This document shows positions 50,600-63,800 of a DNA stretch of 64,000 bases, piece after piece. Under the pieces are notes generated by a model. That model had not been told where the DNA came from. It searched no databases and saw only the letters and a program-made list of their open reading frames with translations. This DNA comes from Ptychodera flava (lineage: Eukaryota; Hemichordata; Enteropneusta; Ptychoderidae): assembly GCF_041260155.1 (NCBI RefSeq), contig NC_091930.1, positions 35,448,070 through 35,512,069 of the forward strand, in the 5' to 3' direction. The translations under genes were made by a program, and so were the position numbers. Numbering within the stretch: the stretch's first letter is position 1; the number at the start of each line of letters is the position of its first letter.

Positions 50600-53500
50600 C
50601 AATCGATAAAGACAATGGCAACAATCCAAAACCGGATGTGACCTGAATGTGCTCACGTGTTTTACTACATATTTATTAATAGTAGTACGCTTCACAGAAC
50701 AATAGATATCTGTCATATTATTTTGTGAAGCAGGTTTCATCAACTTTCGCACAGTAATTACAAAACTTTATTTTAATATGCAAATGAGCTGTTTATTAAC
50801 TTGACACTACTCAATGGGACAATTAGATATCTATCAGATCAACATATGTAGCACGTTTCATCAAATTTAATGCTGTAGTTTCGGAGTGATATCATTAATT
50901 GCACAGTACATTAAATATACAAATGAACCATTCATTAACTTGACACTGCTCAATGTTTAATAGCACAATTAGATATTTATCAGATCAATATCCGTAGCAG
51001 GTTTCACCAAATTTGCTGCACTAATTTTAGAGTTAGGTACTAATTAAAAAGTTCATTTAATATGTAAATGAACCCTCATTTAACTTCACGCTGCTAAATG
51101 CTTTACAACACAGTCAAATATCTGTCGGATCAGTTTCTGCAGCAGATTTCATCAAATGTGGTGCATTCTTTCGGAGCTATATGACTAATTACAAAACTTC
51201 GTAAAATATGCAAATGAGCTTTTTAACTACCAAATGCCTCTCAGTACAATAGGATATCTATAAGATCAACACCTGTAGCACCTTTCATCAAATGCTGTAA
51301 TTTTGGAGAAATATCACCAATCATAAAGTTCATTAAATATGCAAATGAACCCTTAATTAACTTCACACTACTTAATGCTTTAGAACACAGTCAGATATCG
51401 TTCGGATCAGTATCTACAGCAGATTTCATCAAATTTGGTGTATTTATATCGGAGCTATATGACTAATTACAAAACTTCATAAATATTCAAATGAGCAATT
51501 ATTAACTTGACACTGCCCAATGCTTTTCAGTACAATAAGATATTTATCAGATCAATATTTGTAGCAGTTTTCACCGAATCGGATGCCGTCATTTTAGAGT
51601 TATATACCTAATTACAAAGTTCATTAAATATGCAAATGAACACTTAATTAACTTCACACTACGAAATACCTTAAGCGATGTATGTATTAATTGCTTCGAT
51701 ATAAAGTTGTGTGCGATGTGTGATAGTTGAGTGCTTCTGAACTCTATAACGTGTGGAGAGGTCGCAGTTAGAAAAATGTAACAGCTTAGCTTGGTGATTG
51801 AATCACTGCTTTTGAAAGTGGGGATTTGGCCGAGCGGCTCTGTCTTTGTTGCTTCTCCGTGAGGTGATTGGGTGCCGTATGTTGTGGGTTCGAACCCCGA
51901 ATAAAGACACTGTATATTCCACCACATTCAGATATCAGTCGGATCAGTATCTGCAGTAGATTTCATCAAATTTGGTGCACTTATTTTGGAGTTATGTGGC
52001 TAATTACAAACCTTCAAAAATATGCAAATGAGTTATTCATTAACTTGACACTGCCCAATGCTTCTAAGTACAATTAGATATACATCAAATGAATATTTGT
52101 TGCGTGTATCATGGACTTTGGTGCAGGAATTTCAGAGTTATGTCACTAATTGCAAAAGTTCATTAAATATGCAAATGAGTAGGTAATTGACATGACACTC
52201 ACAGTATCATCATAATGTTCTGAGATTGTCATCTGTGAAAAGTTTCATGAAATTATGTGCATTTATTCATTACTGTCTCCATAGGGATACTATTATATTA
52301 AACCAGATATGAACTGAATATGCTCACGTGTTTTACAACAGGTTCATTAATAGTAGTACGCTTCACGGAACAATGACTATATGTAGCAGGTTTTTTTCCA
52401 CTTCGCACAGTACTCTCAGGCTTTGATCACTAATTAAGAAACCTTATTTAATATGTAAATGAGCTGTTAATTAACTTGACACTGCTCAATGCTTTGCTTC
52501 ATGGGACAATTAGATATCCATCAGATCAACATTTGTAGCACGTTTTATTTACTTTAATGCTGTAATTTTAGAGTAATTTCACTAATTACAAAGTTCATTA
52601 AATATGCAAATAAACCCTAAATTAACTTGACACTGTTCAATGATTCATAGCACAATTAAATATTTATCAAATCAATATCTGTAGCACGTTTCACTAAAAT
52701 TTTGGTGCCGAAATTTCAGAGTTATATACCTAATTACAAAGTTTATTAAATATGCAAATGAACCCTTAATTAACTTTACACTACTAAATGCTTTACCTGT
52801 CGTATCAGTATGTGCAGTAGTTTTCATCACATTTGATGCAGTTATTTCGGAGTTATATGACTAATTATAAGACTTCATGAAATATGCAAATGAGCTAATT
52901 ATTAACTTGACACTGCTCAATGCTTCTCAGTACAATTGGATATTTATCAGATCAACATCTGTAGCAAGTTTCATCAAATTTAACGCTGTAATTTTAGAGT
53001 AATATCACTAATTACAAAGTTCATTAAATATGCAAATGAACCCTTAATTAACTTCACACAACTTAATGCTCTACACCACAATTAGATATCTGTCGGATCA
53101 GTATCTGCAGCAGATTTCATCACATTTGGTGGCGATATTTTGGAGTTATATCACTAATTACAAAATTCATTAAATATGCAAATAACCTATTTGTTAACTT
53201 GACACTGCCAAATGCTTCTCAGTACAATTAGATATTTATCAAAACAATATCTGTACCCAATTTCACTGACTTGAGTGCCGTAATTTCAGAGTTATATACC
53301 TAATTACAAAGTTCATTAAATATGCAAATGAACCCTTAATTAATTTAACACTACTAAATGCTTTACACTACAGTTAGATATCAGTCGGATCAGTATCTGC
53401 AGCAGATTTCATTACATTTGGTGAAGTTATATCAGAGTTATATGACTAATTACAAACCTTCATGAAATATGCAAATGAGCTATTTATTAACTTGACACTG

Positions 53501-53760
53501 CCTAATGCTTCTAAGTATAATTAGATATATATATCAGATCAATATTTGTTGCAAGTATCATCAAGTTTAGTGCAGGAATTTCAGATTTATCTCACTAATA
53601 ACAAAAGTTCATTAAATATGCAAATGAGAAGATAATTGACATGACACTTACAGAATCATTGTAATATTCTTAGATTGTCATCTGTGAAAAGTTTCATGAA
53701 ATTTTGTGCAGTATTTCTTGATATATGTCTACACTGTCATTACCGTCTCCATAGGGAAAC
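50600..53760 (+). repeat. Satellite, about 145 bp monomers in a higher-order array
   Basis: About 20 monomers, each with CATTAAATATGCAAATGA then TTAACTT-ACACT and ATCAGTATCTG-AGCAG-TTTCAT. Two monomer types alternate: one with GACACTGC-CAATGCTT and one with CACACTACTAAATGCTTT. Two superunits of roughly 1.5-1.7 kb each open with a GCTCACGTGTTTTAC header (50650, 52322) and close with a third monomer type (TGTGAAAAGTTTCATGAAATT at 52235, 53685). A tRNA-tailed retroposon interrupts the first superunit. Confidence 0.92.
51675..51918 (+). mobile_element. Retroposon with a tRNA-like 3' end, copy 3, inside the satellite
   Basis: Clean interruption of a satellite monomer (CACTACGAAATACCTTA before, CCACCACATTCAGATATC after). 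Box A TGGCCGAGCGG is at 51827-51837 and a perfect box B GGTTCGAACCC at 51887-51897. The body is 5'-truncated relative to copy 1 by about 50 bp. Confidence 0.75.
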
Positions 53761-53765
53761 CATTG

Positions 53766-54150
53766 TATGGAAAAAACGATATTGCATAACTTCATTAATA
53801 TGCAAGCCACACTAACCAAAATCTAATCGGTTCTTGCAAGTGGCATATGGTACCTGTGTACCAAATCTGACTTGAATCCGTTAGGGCGTTTTTGAGTTAT
53901 CGTGTAAACAGACAGACAGACAGACAGAGACACACACACTCTAACACACACACACACACACGGACAGACAGACAGACAGACATCGCTATGACATTAGCCC
54001 ACGTGTTTACACACATGAGCTAAAAATGATATGTTATAACTTCATGAATGTGCAAGCCACAAAATTCAATCAGTTCTTGCTAGTAGCATATTGTCCCTGT
54101 CTACCAAATCTGACTTGAATCTATTCAGGCGTGTTTGAGTTATCGTGTAA

Positions 54151-54195
<45 letters not shown>

Positions 54196-54275
54196 TACAC
54201 ACTCACACATAAACACACGGACAGACAGACAGACATCGCTAAGACATCAGCCCATGTGTGTGAACACGATAGCTA
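53766..54275 (+). repeat. Two tandem copies of a dispersed repeat with (CAGA)n and (CA)n cores
   Basis: Copies near 53766-54020 and 54025-54275 share CAAATCTGACTTGAATC, GAGTTATCGTGTAAACAGAC and GACATCGCTA-GACAT-AGCCCA. Microsatellite cores lie at 53907-53985 and 54151-54235. Confidence 0.9.
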
Positions 54276-54488
54276 AAAGTATTGTTCGTATTGAACATCA
54301 AGTTTATATCGACTCGGAGGCGATAGTAAAAATAGCTCTCGTAAAAGATTTACGTTTAGAGTGACCATTTGACGTTGAAAGCGCATACAATAATAAGAAC
54401 ACGATAAGAGTGCACAGAAAGTGACAACGTATCCATTCACTTTCCGTCTACGTATGCAAGCCTACATAATCTCTCTATTCGTTTGCAC

Positions 54489-54489
<1 letters not shown>

Positions 54490-54584
<95 letters not shown>

Positions 54585-54604
54585 TATATATATATATATA
54601 ATAT

Positions 54605-54638
<34 letters not shown>

Positions 54639-54645
54639 CATATAA
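54490..54645. repeat. (AT)n microsatellite
   Basis: About 155 bp of AT dinucleotides with rare C and doubled-A/T interruptions. Open frames here (Ile-Tyr repeats) are artefacts. Confidence 0.98.
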
Positions 54646-55059
54646 GTCAGAAACAGCCCCATCAGAGTCAGGATTCTAGCAAATTTTAGTGATTTCTTGA
54701 CCTAAGAAATAAACCTCTTGAACGAGGCTGTGCTTTAAAAGTCAGGGGCATGTGTGCCAACAGTAGCCAGACAAACCAATTCACACCTGATTAAGTGCAC
54801 TCTTGTAGTCATTGTAAAGTTACTCTGGCTGTTACCAATCCCCCTGTGCAAGTTTGTAAACTTGCTTGTTTATTTATTTACAAAAACAAAGGGTGTTGTT
54901 GGATAGCAAACATTGTCTACACTTCTGTATTGTCATTCTCATGAGTGTCTAGCAACAGAGTTTGTGCTAAGGGGTTCCTCATGTAACCTTAAGGTGAAAA
55001 ACTCAACTAAAATTAAGATAGCAGAAATTCCGTTTGAAACCTAATCGAACAGAAAAAAA
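54646..55059. other. Spacer, no gene
   Basis: Nothing recognised. It may include the degraded 5' part of the Penelope-like relic that follows. Confidence 0.4.
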
Positions 55060-56030
55060 ACACTCTAAATAATCTTTCCAAACACAAACAAATCACAATA
55101 AAGCCCTTCGATAAAGGAAGAGGCAAAGCAATTGTGAATACGAGAGATTACATTTAGAAATAGCTGGTAAATGCGAACTATGACTGTAAAACAACAAAGG
55201 GCGACATTAACTGTACGTTTTATTTTGGTTTACGAAATTATTAAAAACATGGACGACGATAAATTTTAACGATTGACGAGGCGTACGCACACGACGATAG
55301 TATCTCATACCAAAATTACACAAAACCCAATCGGAAGGAACAGTGTTTGTCGGACGCCCAATTATTATTGGCTGATCTAGCCCTACAAACCAAATCTCGG
55401 AATTTCTAAACTATTTTATAAAACCAATCGTCCAAAAGCAACAACATACGCCAAGGGTACAAAAGACTTCATTGACAATCTAGAATCAATAGATATACCA
55501 GAAAACTATATTCTGGTAACACTAGACGTTGTATCTATGTGTGGAAAAATATGTCACAAAAGCCATCAACACAGTAATTGTATCGCTGGACACTGAAATT
55601 GTACCAGCCAACGTATACTATTATAAAAAAACGCCAACAAGGTACACGGAAACCCTACTGTCGCTTATTCTGAAACACAGCATATTTCAATTCAACGGAG
55701 AATACTACAAACAGATGGATGCAGTATGGGCTCACCAGCATCACCAGAAATATCTGACATTACATTCCATGAAACAGAGAAAATTACACTAAATCTCCAT
55801 TCTGATCAAATATTCCTATAGAAACGTTTTAGACAAGACATTTTCATGATTGATACAGGAACAGGACGCGAACGCGAGGAGTGCAACACCCTACTCCAAA
55901 CGTTAAAATTTACATTTGAACACTCTATAGACAAAATCTCGAACCTTGACCTTGTAGTCTTCAAAGGTCAGAGATATAATAGAGAGAAACGGTTTGATTT
56001 TTAAGCCCATACAAATCAAACTGACAAGTC
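55060..56030 (+). mobile_element. Penelope-like element relic (RT domain)
   Basis: Reverse transcriptase of the Penelope type scattered over frames. ITIKPFDKGRGKAIVNTRDY is near 55094, then IPENYILVTLDVVSM near 55495 (palm Asp), TRYTETLLSLILKHSIFQFN, MGSPASPEISDI near 55725, RFRQDIFMI near 55825, and LKFTFEHSIDKISNLDLVVF near 55900. The active-site DD is altered to QD. No GIY-YIG endonuclease is seen downstream. It is old and dead. Confidence 0.8.
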
Positions 56031-56079
56031 AAATATTTAGTGAGAAATTCGTGTCACCCACGTAGCACGTCAAGTGTAG

Positions 56080-57229
56080 TGTTGACAGTGTAGTTATTCT
56101 TGGTGGAGAATTGTACTCTAAATGAAGAACAGGACAAAATCAATTGTAATGAGTCTGACATATGTGCAGTTCGCCATTTTAATAATTTAGTTCGCAAGTA
56201 CAGGCTTATGGACAGGTCGCGTCACTATCATGCGGACAGCCATAATTACACCTGGCAAAGAAAAGATAAAAAGCTCGTCTTGACAGGATTTACATCAATA
56301 AGTGGATAAAATCATGCAGCGCGGTGGCTTCAATTCATCATTCTGCGCTCACATTTTCTCACCATTCATTGGTAAAGTTAAGGGTAACACAGAAAGAAGT
56401 CCATCACCGCAACCAAATGTAGTCTGAATACAAGCATCTTGAAGCATGAACTGCATAAAGAAATTCTTTCTCATTTTTGGTTGAACTGAAGACAGCAACA
56501 GAATCAATATTGTGATTTGTGGACATGATGGGAGATTGGAAAATGGAAAATCAAACTTTTAACTCATCAGTATTGTGCTTCGAACCAATACAACCTTAAA
56601 TGGGATAAATTGCGTTTAGAAAAGGAAATTGGAGAACTTGAGAAAAGTTTACACGAAGATAAAAGTCTCTTTGATGAATACCAACAAAAGAAAAGTTCTC
56701 TAGCTCAGTTGGTACACCTTGAGAGCAGAGGTGCAGCTGTACGGTCTCGTCATCAATTACTTACCCACAGTGATGTTTCGAACAGTTTCTTTTTTTCCCT
56801 TGAACGAGAGAGGGGAAGATCAAAGCCCATTATTCACATGAAACGTGCTGATGGCTCAATAACGGAAAATCCTGATGAAATTCGTGACATTGTTATAGTT
56901 TCTACAAGGATCTTTATTTTGCTGAAATGTTGACACTGATGCTCAATCGACAATTTGGCGCAATTAAATGAGGAAGATCGTGATTATCTTGATGGTGAAA
57001 TTACCTTTGCTGTTAAACAAATCTCAACTGATTGTACTCGAGGTATCGATGGTTTGCCTAATGAATTTTACAAAACATTTTGGTCTGTTATTGGTCAAGA
57101 CCTTCATAAAGTGTTCATTGAGTGTTTCCGTAATGATCAGCTTCCTGTTTCTTGTCGGAGAGCAGTGCTGAGTCTTCACCCGAAAGCCGGAGACAACATA
57201 TTAGTAAGAACTGGAGACCCATTAGCTTC
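56080..57229 (+). mobile_element. Tx1/L1-like LINE fragment, related to the LINE at 59 kb
   Basis: Has the tail of an APE endonuclease (RLMDRSRHYHADSHNYTW, 56200-56270), then a linker with RGAAVRSRHQLLTHSD and PIIHMKRADGSITENPDEI, and the RT start DGLPNEFYKTFWSVIGQDLH and LPVSCRRAVLSL-P. Order and wording match the LINE at 59-64 kb, but it is diverged. The RT is cut at 57229 by a foldback element and does not recognisably resume after it. Confidence 0.85.
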
Positions 57230-57887
57230 TAGCTGTGATATCGCAGCGGTACTTGTGGCGTGTATCGAACGCGATCGGGTCATTGAGGTCATCGCCACAG
57301 TCCCGCTGCGAGCCAACGCATAGGCTTCGTTGGCAGTTTACGAAGAGACCGACCGGTATCGTAGATTTAGCTCGCAAAATAATAAAATAGATAAAGCATG
57401 CAAAAAATAAAATTATACCTACTGTATCACTGACTATCTGAGACTCATCTTCTACTCCTGCTAACAAGCCCGACCGTGACAACATGTATTTTCGACAGTT
57501 TTTCGGTGAGTCGTCGATGGTTCCTGCTTGAATTTGAACTTTTGACCTCTAACGTATTCAATGCGTTGTACGCGCGATCGAGCAAACATCGTAGAACCGT
57601 CGACGGCTCACGGGAAAATGGTCGAAAATACGTGTTCTTCTCTTCAAGAAAGTTAGCAGGCGCACAGAATGAGTCTCAGATAGTCAATGATAAAGATGAT
57701 ACAAGTTTATTTATTCAAAGGCTAATATAGTTCATTATTTTGCAAGCTAAATCTACGATACCGGTCGGTGTCGTCGTAAACTGCCAACGAAGCCTATGCG
57801 TTGGCTCGCAGCGGGACTGTGGCGATGACCTCAATGACCCGATCGCGTTCGATACACGCCACAAGTACCGCTGCGATATCACAGCTA
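57230..57887. mobile_element. Foldback Mutator-like MITE with 9 bp target duplication
   Basis: 658 bp with inverted arms of about 154 bp (57230-57383 and 57734-57887) that match almost perfectly, starting TAGCTGTGATATCGC. The inversion goes on at lower identity to the middle (GACTATCTGAGACTCAT and GTATTTTCGAC blocks near 57428/57684 and 57490/57630), so nearly the whole element is one palindrome. A perfect 9 bp duplication, ATTAGCTTC, flanks it (57221-57229 and 57888-57896). Long inverted repeats with 9 bp duplications are typical of Mutator-like elements. No coding capacity. Confidence 0.88.
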
Positions 57888-57896
57888 ATTAGCTTC

Positions 57897-58819
57897 ATGA
57901 TAGCTTTTTCCCATACAAATTTCTGCGAGAGCTTTTGCCAGCTTAATGAGTACGTGGGTGTGTGTGTCAATATGTACGCACTGATAACAATGAATTTTAA
58001 ATTTGACGCCTAAACCAAGCATGGCCAATGATTGGACAGAAACGCTGTTCCACTTATCCCGAACCCCCAATCAAGTGTAACGTTTTGTTTATCGGGTACT
58101 AAACGCTATTTTAGTAGAACTTCAGATGTGAGCTGAGCACAATCACCTAAGTTTTCTAGAGAAAGCATAAACAGACAAGTTTAGAAATAACAGTAACGTA
58201 AGGGGATTGATCATACCAGAAGCTCCTAGTCGTACTACCTGCCTGTCTGTGTATGCCATGGCTAGCTGTCATCATTGCATGGTTTTTCATTAATCATCCT
58301 AGTTTATTCATATACGTGTAATGTGTCTGTTTATTTACCTTTCTACAATGGCTAAGTTGTCTACTCATTTAGCAAGAAGAAATGTGTTTAGGAACCAGGG
58401 TTCTGTTGTTCTTGGGACATATTTAAAACCAAGATTTTCTCCAAATTGAGGCTTGAATTTGATTATCATTGTCTTATGAAAATTTACATTCTTTTAACAT
58501 TCTTTGGGCTTTTGATGATATTCTTTGTGACTCTCATGATGGTCAACTCAATTTTCACATTTAAGAAACTTTCCCGTTTTTGTCCATCTCCAGGCTGTGT
58601 CACCTTTTTGAATTATTATGTCATAGATTTAATATATGTCTTTCTTGTCGATATTCAAGTTTGTCACTCATGACGTTTTCTGTTCATTGCGACCATCACT
58701 TTGTAGTGATTTTCTTTTATTTTGTTTATCTTATATTTCATTTTGTTCCTGGCAATGTATAAATTTCCCTTTACAGTTTTAGTATGGGGGGACCTGTGTG
58801 AAATAGAGATGTTTGAGAA

Positions 58820-58820
<1 letters not shown>
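57897..58820. other. Spacer, no gene
   Basis: The first bases should continue the interrupted LINE but do not read as RT. The rest is AT-rich, with chance ORFs up to 75 codons. Confidence 0.5.
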
Positions 58821-58878
<58 letters not shown>

Positions 58879-58900
58879 ACTACTACTACTACTACTGCTG

Positions 58901-58940
<40 letters not shown>

Positions 58941-58962
58941 CACCACCACCACCACCACCACC

Positions 58963-59039
<77 letters not shown>

Positions 59040-59040
59040 A
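58821..59040. repeat. (CTA)n/(CCA)n trinucleotide repeat
   Basis: 220 bp of CTA triplets with a CCA block at 58930-58972. All homopolymer-like ORFs here (Tyr, Thr, Leu, Ser, Val, Gly runs) are artefacts. Confidence 0.98.
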
Positions 59041-59231
59041 GTGAAGACGTGTGTATGAGGTGCTCCGTATCAACGCAAGATTTTGGTTGACTGAGAAGAC
59101 ATCCCTCGCCAATCTTCACTGATTTGTGTTGTCATCGAGTTATACTTTCGGTTAGTCGTCATTTTTGTTGTTTTTGGTCGATTTTGTTGGATTCTATCTT
59201 TGCTGAGGCCGGGCAAGGCCAGTGACGCAAG

Positions 59232-60805
59232 ATGGCGTCCGCAAGTCAGGTGTTCAGAGGTCTCACTCGAAAGCATGGTTTGAAATGTTCATCTGTTGAG
59301 GGTGTGAGAGTTGAGACATATGTAGAAGAAATTGCAAAAATCACGGGACTGGAAATATTATCGCTGCGTCTCGTGTTAACGGTGCAGTAATTGTGTTTTT
59401 AAGTTCAACTAGTTGGGTCGAGACTGTTTGTTTAGACGGATTTGAGCTAGATGGCTGTTGGGTTTCGACAGAACCATTAGTGAAGCCCGCAACAAAGGTC
59501 ATACTTTCGGGAGTACCGCCCTTCATTCCAAATCAAGTTCTCATAAATGAACTAAACAAGTGTGGTAGAGTTGTTGGTGGGGTCAAGACCATTCCTTTAG
59601 GTTGCAAGTCGGAAAGATTGAAACATGTCAAATCTTTCCGACGTCAAATGTATATTCTGCCAACAGTTAGTGACGATGAATTATTGGGATGTTACCACGT
59701 TACGTTTGAGGACAAAACATATCGTATTTATTTGTCATTTGATGAACTGAGATGTTTTAACTGTCATAAGATTGGTCACATAAAAAGCAATTGTCCTGGG
59801 TCTGAGACAATCGTTGAAAAGGAAAATGCTAAAGATAACCAGGAAAAACCGAGCCAGAAAGATGATTACAATATCGAAAACGCCACTGACATGGTTGACG
59901 AAAATGAATATGCAATGATGGAAAATATTCAACGCTATGGTACACCTGTTATTGACAATGAAGTAGCCAATAATGACAAAAGCGATGACATAAGAGATAA
60001 CGTGCACGATGAGAGCTCGGTCACCACCACTGATAAAAATACCGATGGCAAACGAAACAATAAGACACAAAGTGACACAGGTGATAAAGACGTTTCAATA
60101 ATATTACCGACCAATGACAGTAGCAAGTCTATTTCAAAAGAAAGTGACACATTACCGAAAATTAACAATGGCGACACTTCAATAGAAAATGCTGATGAGA
60201 TGGAAACCGACAACAAAGAAAACCCTCGTACAAACGATAAAAAATCTACTAATGAAAAAGCGCTCCCAACAGAGACTTTGCCTGTCGATAAAGAAAACTT
60301 TAGTGTCGAAGAGAGGGTACTAACCCCTCCTTCACCTTTCCCACCATCTCCCACCTTTTCGCCAGCCTCAGATTACACGACTTCGTCTGATTCTCAACAA
60401 CCAATTTCTGTTCAGCTTTCTGATTCGTCTCTTCCCGGTCCATCAACTCTCTTTAGTGAAGAGACCAGTTTCTCTCAAGATCTTTTTGCTACTCCTCGTC
60501 AAGAAGATGATCACGATGAAACGACGTCCATGACATCAGAACTCTCCGATATTTCCCAGACCTTTGAAAATAACCGTCAGTTGCCGTCCTCTCAATCAAT
60601 TGAAGAGTTCCTTGAGGATACTCTTCACTCAAAGAAAATAATTACCAGATGCATCGAGTTTTGTCCGGATCTTAAACTTTTAATCACTGCTTTCAATAAA
60701 TATCGTAAATCCCAACCTTTAACTGGAGCTCAAAAAGCACGTGTTCAAAAAATTAGCTCTAAAGTAAAGCAGCACATTAAAACCACTGGTAAATTCGTTC
60801 ATTAA
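59232..60805 (+). pseudogene. ORF1 protein of the Tx1-like LINE
   Basis: Start chosen at 59232 (CAAGATGG, MASASQVFRGLT). A one-base deletion near 59344 shifts the frame, after which 470 codons run to the stop at 60803. The N-terminal half is an RRM-like region (VILSGVPPFIPNQVLINEL) followed by a CCHC knuckle (CFNCHKIGHIKSNC, near 59755). A long acidic, Asn/Asp/Lys-rich disordered tract and a Ser/Pro segment follow, then a basic C-terminus. It binds LINE RNA as the ribonucleoprotein partner of ORF2. Confidence 0.8.
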
Positions 60806-60849
60806 CTTTCTCCGTTATGTTTAGTCTCTTTTTCATTTTACTAGCTGCT

Positions 60850-63800
60850 ATGGCAACCATTTCTGGGTTGACATTAAATGTCCGAGGCTGCCGAGATGCA
60901 CTCAAAAGATATCAAGTTCTCGAATATCTCAAAAATGAGGCTCCTACTGATTTTCAGCTCCTCCAAGAAACACATACGTTGGAAAGTGACGAAAGAATCT
61001 GGCAAGTTATTTGGAAAGGAAAAGTCCTTTTTTCTCATAAAAGTACAAATCAAGGAGGAGTGGCGATTCTTTTCTCACCCAAGCAGAAAATTGACATTCT
61101 TGACACGAAAGAATTAATGAACGGTCATCTCCTTCACGCACACGTGCTTATCAATGATAAACCAGTGCATATTATCAATGTTTATGCCCCCTCGAATTCT
61201 ACGGATCGTTTCCAGTGTTTTAAAATTCTTAAAACGCATCTTGATTCCCTTAACAGTGACCCGATTTTCTTGGGTGGTGATTTCAATTGCACTATCGATT
61301 CTGAGATTGACCGTTCTGGTAGAGAGCCTGACCCTCGTACTTCACAACTCCTCAACAAAATTATTCATCGTTTTGAATTAGTTGATGCGTGGCGTAATCA
61401 AAACATTTCCCTTCATAATTTCACTTGGTCCCGCGATCACAGTTATGCCAGGCTTGACAGAATTTATATTAAAGAGCATTCTGCAAACCGTATAAACTGC
61501 TGCAATATTATTAATTCTTCTCTCTGTTTTACTGATCACTCTGCCGTGAAAATAGTTCTTTCTCAGAAATGCACTAATCACCATAATCCAGTGTGGCATA
61601 TGAACACAGATATTTTAAATGACAATGATTATGTTGACCTTATTTCCCTGTTTTGGGGAAATTGGCGCCAAAAGAAATCAAATTATCATAAAATTCAACA
61701 CTGGTGGGATATTGGAAAAAACAAAGTCAAGCAGCTAACTCAGCAATATTGTTATCACAAAAATACAGAAAGAAATATTTTGAAACGCGACCTTGAAAAA
61801 GAAATTCGCCAGCTAGAAAACTCCCTTTTCCAAGACCCGTCCGTCCATGCTATTTATAAAGCTAAGAAAGACCTTCTTAAGGAAATTCTTGACCATGACA
61901 CTAAAGGGGCGGCCATTCGCGCCAAACATAGACATATGAGTACAATGATACTCCCAATAATTTTTTCCGTGAAATTGAAATCAGTAATGGGAAAAGAAAG
62001 CCTATTATCCATCTACAGAGGGACGACGGTTCACTTACTGAAGATCAAAAGGAAATAAGAAACCTTACTTATGCGTTTTATCAAGATCTGTATTCCCCGG
62101 ACCCGATTGATAAGAATTCTGAAAAACTCCTTCACGATAGTTTGCCACAACTTAATGAGACAGACAAAGATATTTTAGATAGTCCAATCACTTATGACGA
62201 ACTCACAAATACAGTTAAAAACCTCTCTCATGGTCGCTCTCCTGGGATTGCTGGCTCACAAACGAATTTTACAAGATTTTCTGGTCAGTAATTGGCAGAG
62301 ACGTTCATGAAGTTTTCCTTAAATCCGTCAGCGATGGGGAACTGCCAATGTCTTGTAGAAGAGCAGTCATAAGTCTTTTGCCGAAATCCGGAGACAATGC
62401 AAAACTTAAAAACTGGCGGCCAGTTAGTCTTCTTTGCAGCGACTACAAAATTCTCACCAAGACCCTCTCCCTCCGGCTTCGTAATGTTCTCAGTACCATT
62501 ATTCATAATGATCAAAGCTGCAGTGTCTCGGGTCGTCAAATTCATGATAATATTGCTATGCTCAGAGACTGCCTTCAATTTGCTAATGCTGAAAATATTC
62601 CCCTTGCAATAATTACACTTGATCAAGAAAAGGCATTCGACAGAGTGCATCATGATTACCTGTTTCACACTTTAGAGGCTTTTGGCTTCGGCCAAAATTT
62701 CATCAACTACATCAAACTTTTATACACCAATGCACAGAGTTTAGTCCGGGTCAATAACAACCTCACTGCCCCTATTTCTTTTAACCGAGGAATCCGCCAG
62801 GGCTGTTCCCTTTCTGCTCAACTTTACATTATCGCCATAGAACCCTTGCTCAATAAAATCCGGACTAAAAGTGATATCAAAGGTCTTACCATTCCAGAGT
62901 CTCATACAACTTGTACTCTCTCAGCGTATGCAGATGATGTTGATTTTATTATAACTCGTAACGATGATTCTAGTAAACTTAACCGCTGGCTTAATACTTA
63001 TAATAAAGCGTCAAACTCTAAGACAAATATTGATAAGACGGAGGGTCTTTGGGTTGGAAGTTGGCGGGGAAGGAAGGATAGCCCTCTCAACATCACCTGG
63101 AATAGCAACGGTCTTAAATGCCTAGGGGTATATCTTGGTAACGACCAGCATTTTAAAAGCAGAAATTGGACTGAGCTGGTTGATAAACTTTCAAACGATA
63201 TTGAATACTGGAATCAACACGCTCCAAACATATCGTATCGTGGGAGAGTTTTGATTATCAATAACTTACTAGCTAGCAAATTTGTGTACCGTTGTTCCTC
63301 ACTTTGTCCCCCTGCTTGCACGGTGGCCTACGTCAGTCTCGCCTCCTTGACTTCTTTTGGCAAGGAAAACATTGGATCCCTGCAGAAAAATTATACCTTC
63401 CTATCAATGAAGGAGGACAAGGTCTTGTTCATTTACCGTCTCGAATCAAGTCCTTTCGTCTCCAGTTTTTTCAAAGATATCTCTATTCCGACTATGACCA
63501 TCCTATTTTCCGTTTTGTTGATCATTATTTCAGTCAAGTTCAAAGCCTCTGTTACTCTAAAAACCTTCTTGCAGTTGAAATTGATTCCCCTTTCATTTGC
63601 ATTCCAAACTTTCACAATGACCTGCTGACATGCTGGTATTCACTATCAAAAATTCGTAAAACAAACTTTAAAAACATTGACGAGGTCCTTCAAGAGCCCC
63701 TGTTTTACAATAAGGAAATTCTTCACCCAGACACGAGAGAGACGTTAAAAATAGATTATTTTATCAACTCTGGCATCACAAAGATTGGGAATTTAATTGA

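Noticed and set aside
54462..54689. Ile-Tyr repeat ORFs on both strands
   Set aside because: Pure translation of an AT dinucleotide run.
58722..59112. 122-, 113- and 81-codon ORFs with Tyr, Leu, Ser, Val, Gly and Thr runs
   Set aside because: They are frames of a CTA/CCA triplet repeat, open because the repeat has no stop.
59735..60354. Minus-strand ORFs of 111 and 139 codons
   Set aside because: Shadows of LINE ORF1 on the opposite strand.
62285..62668. 127-codon minus ORF
   Set aside because: Shadow of the LINE reverse transcriptase.
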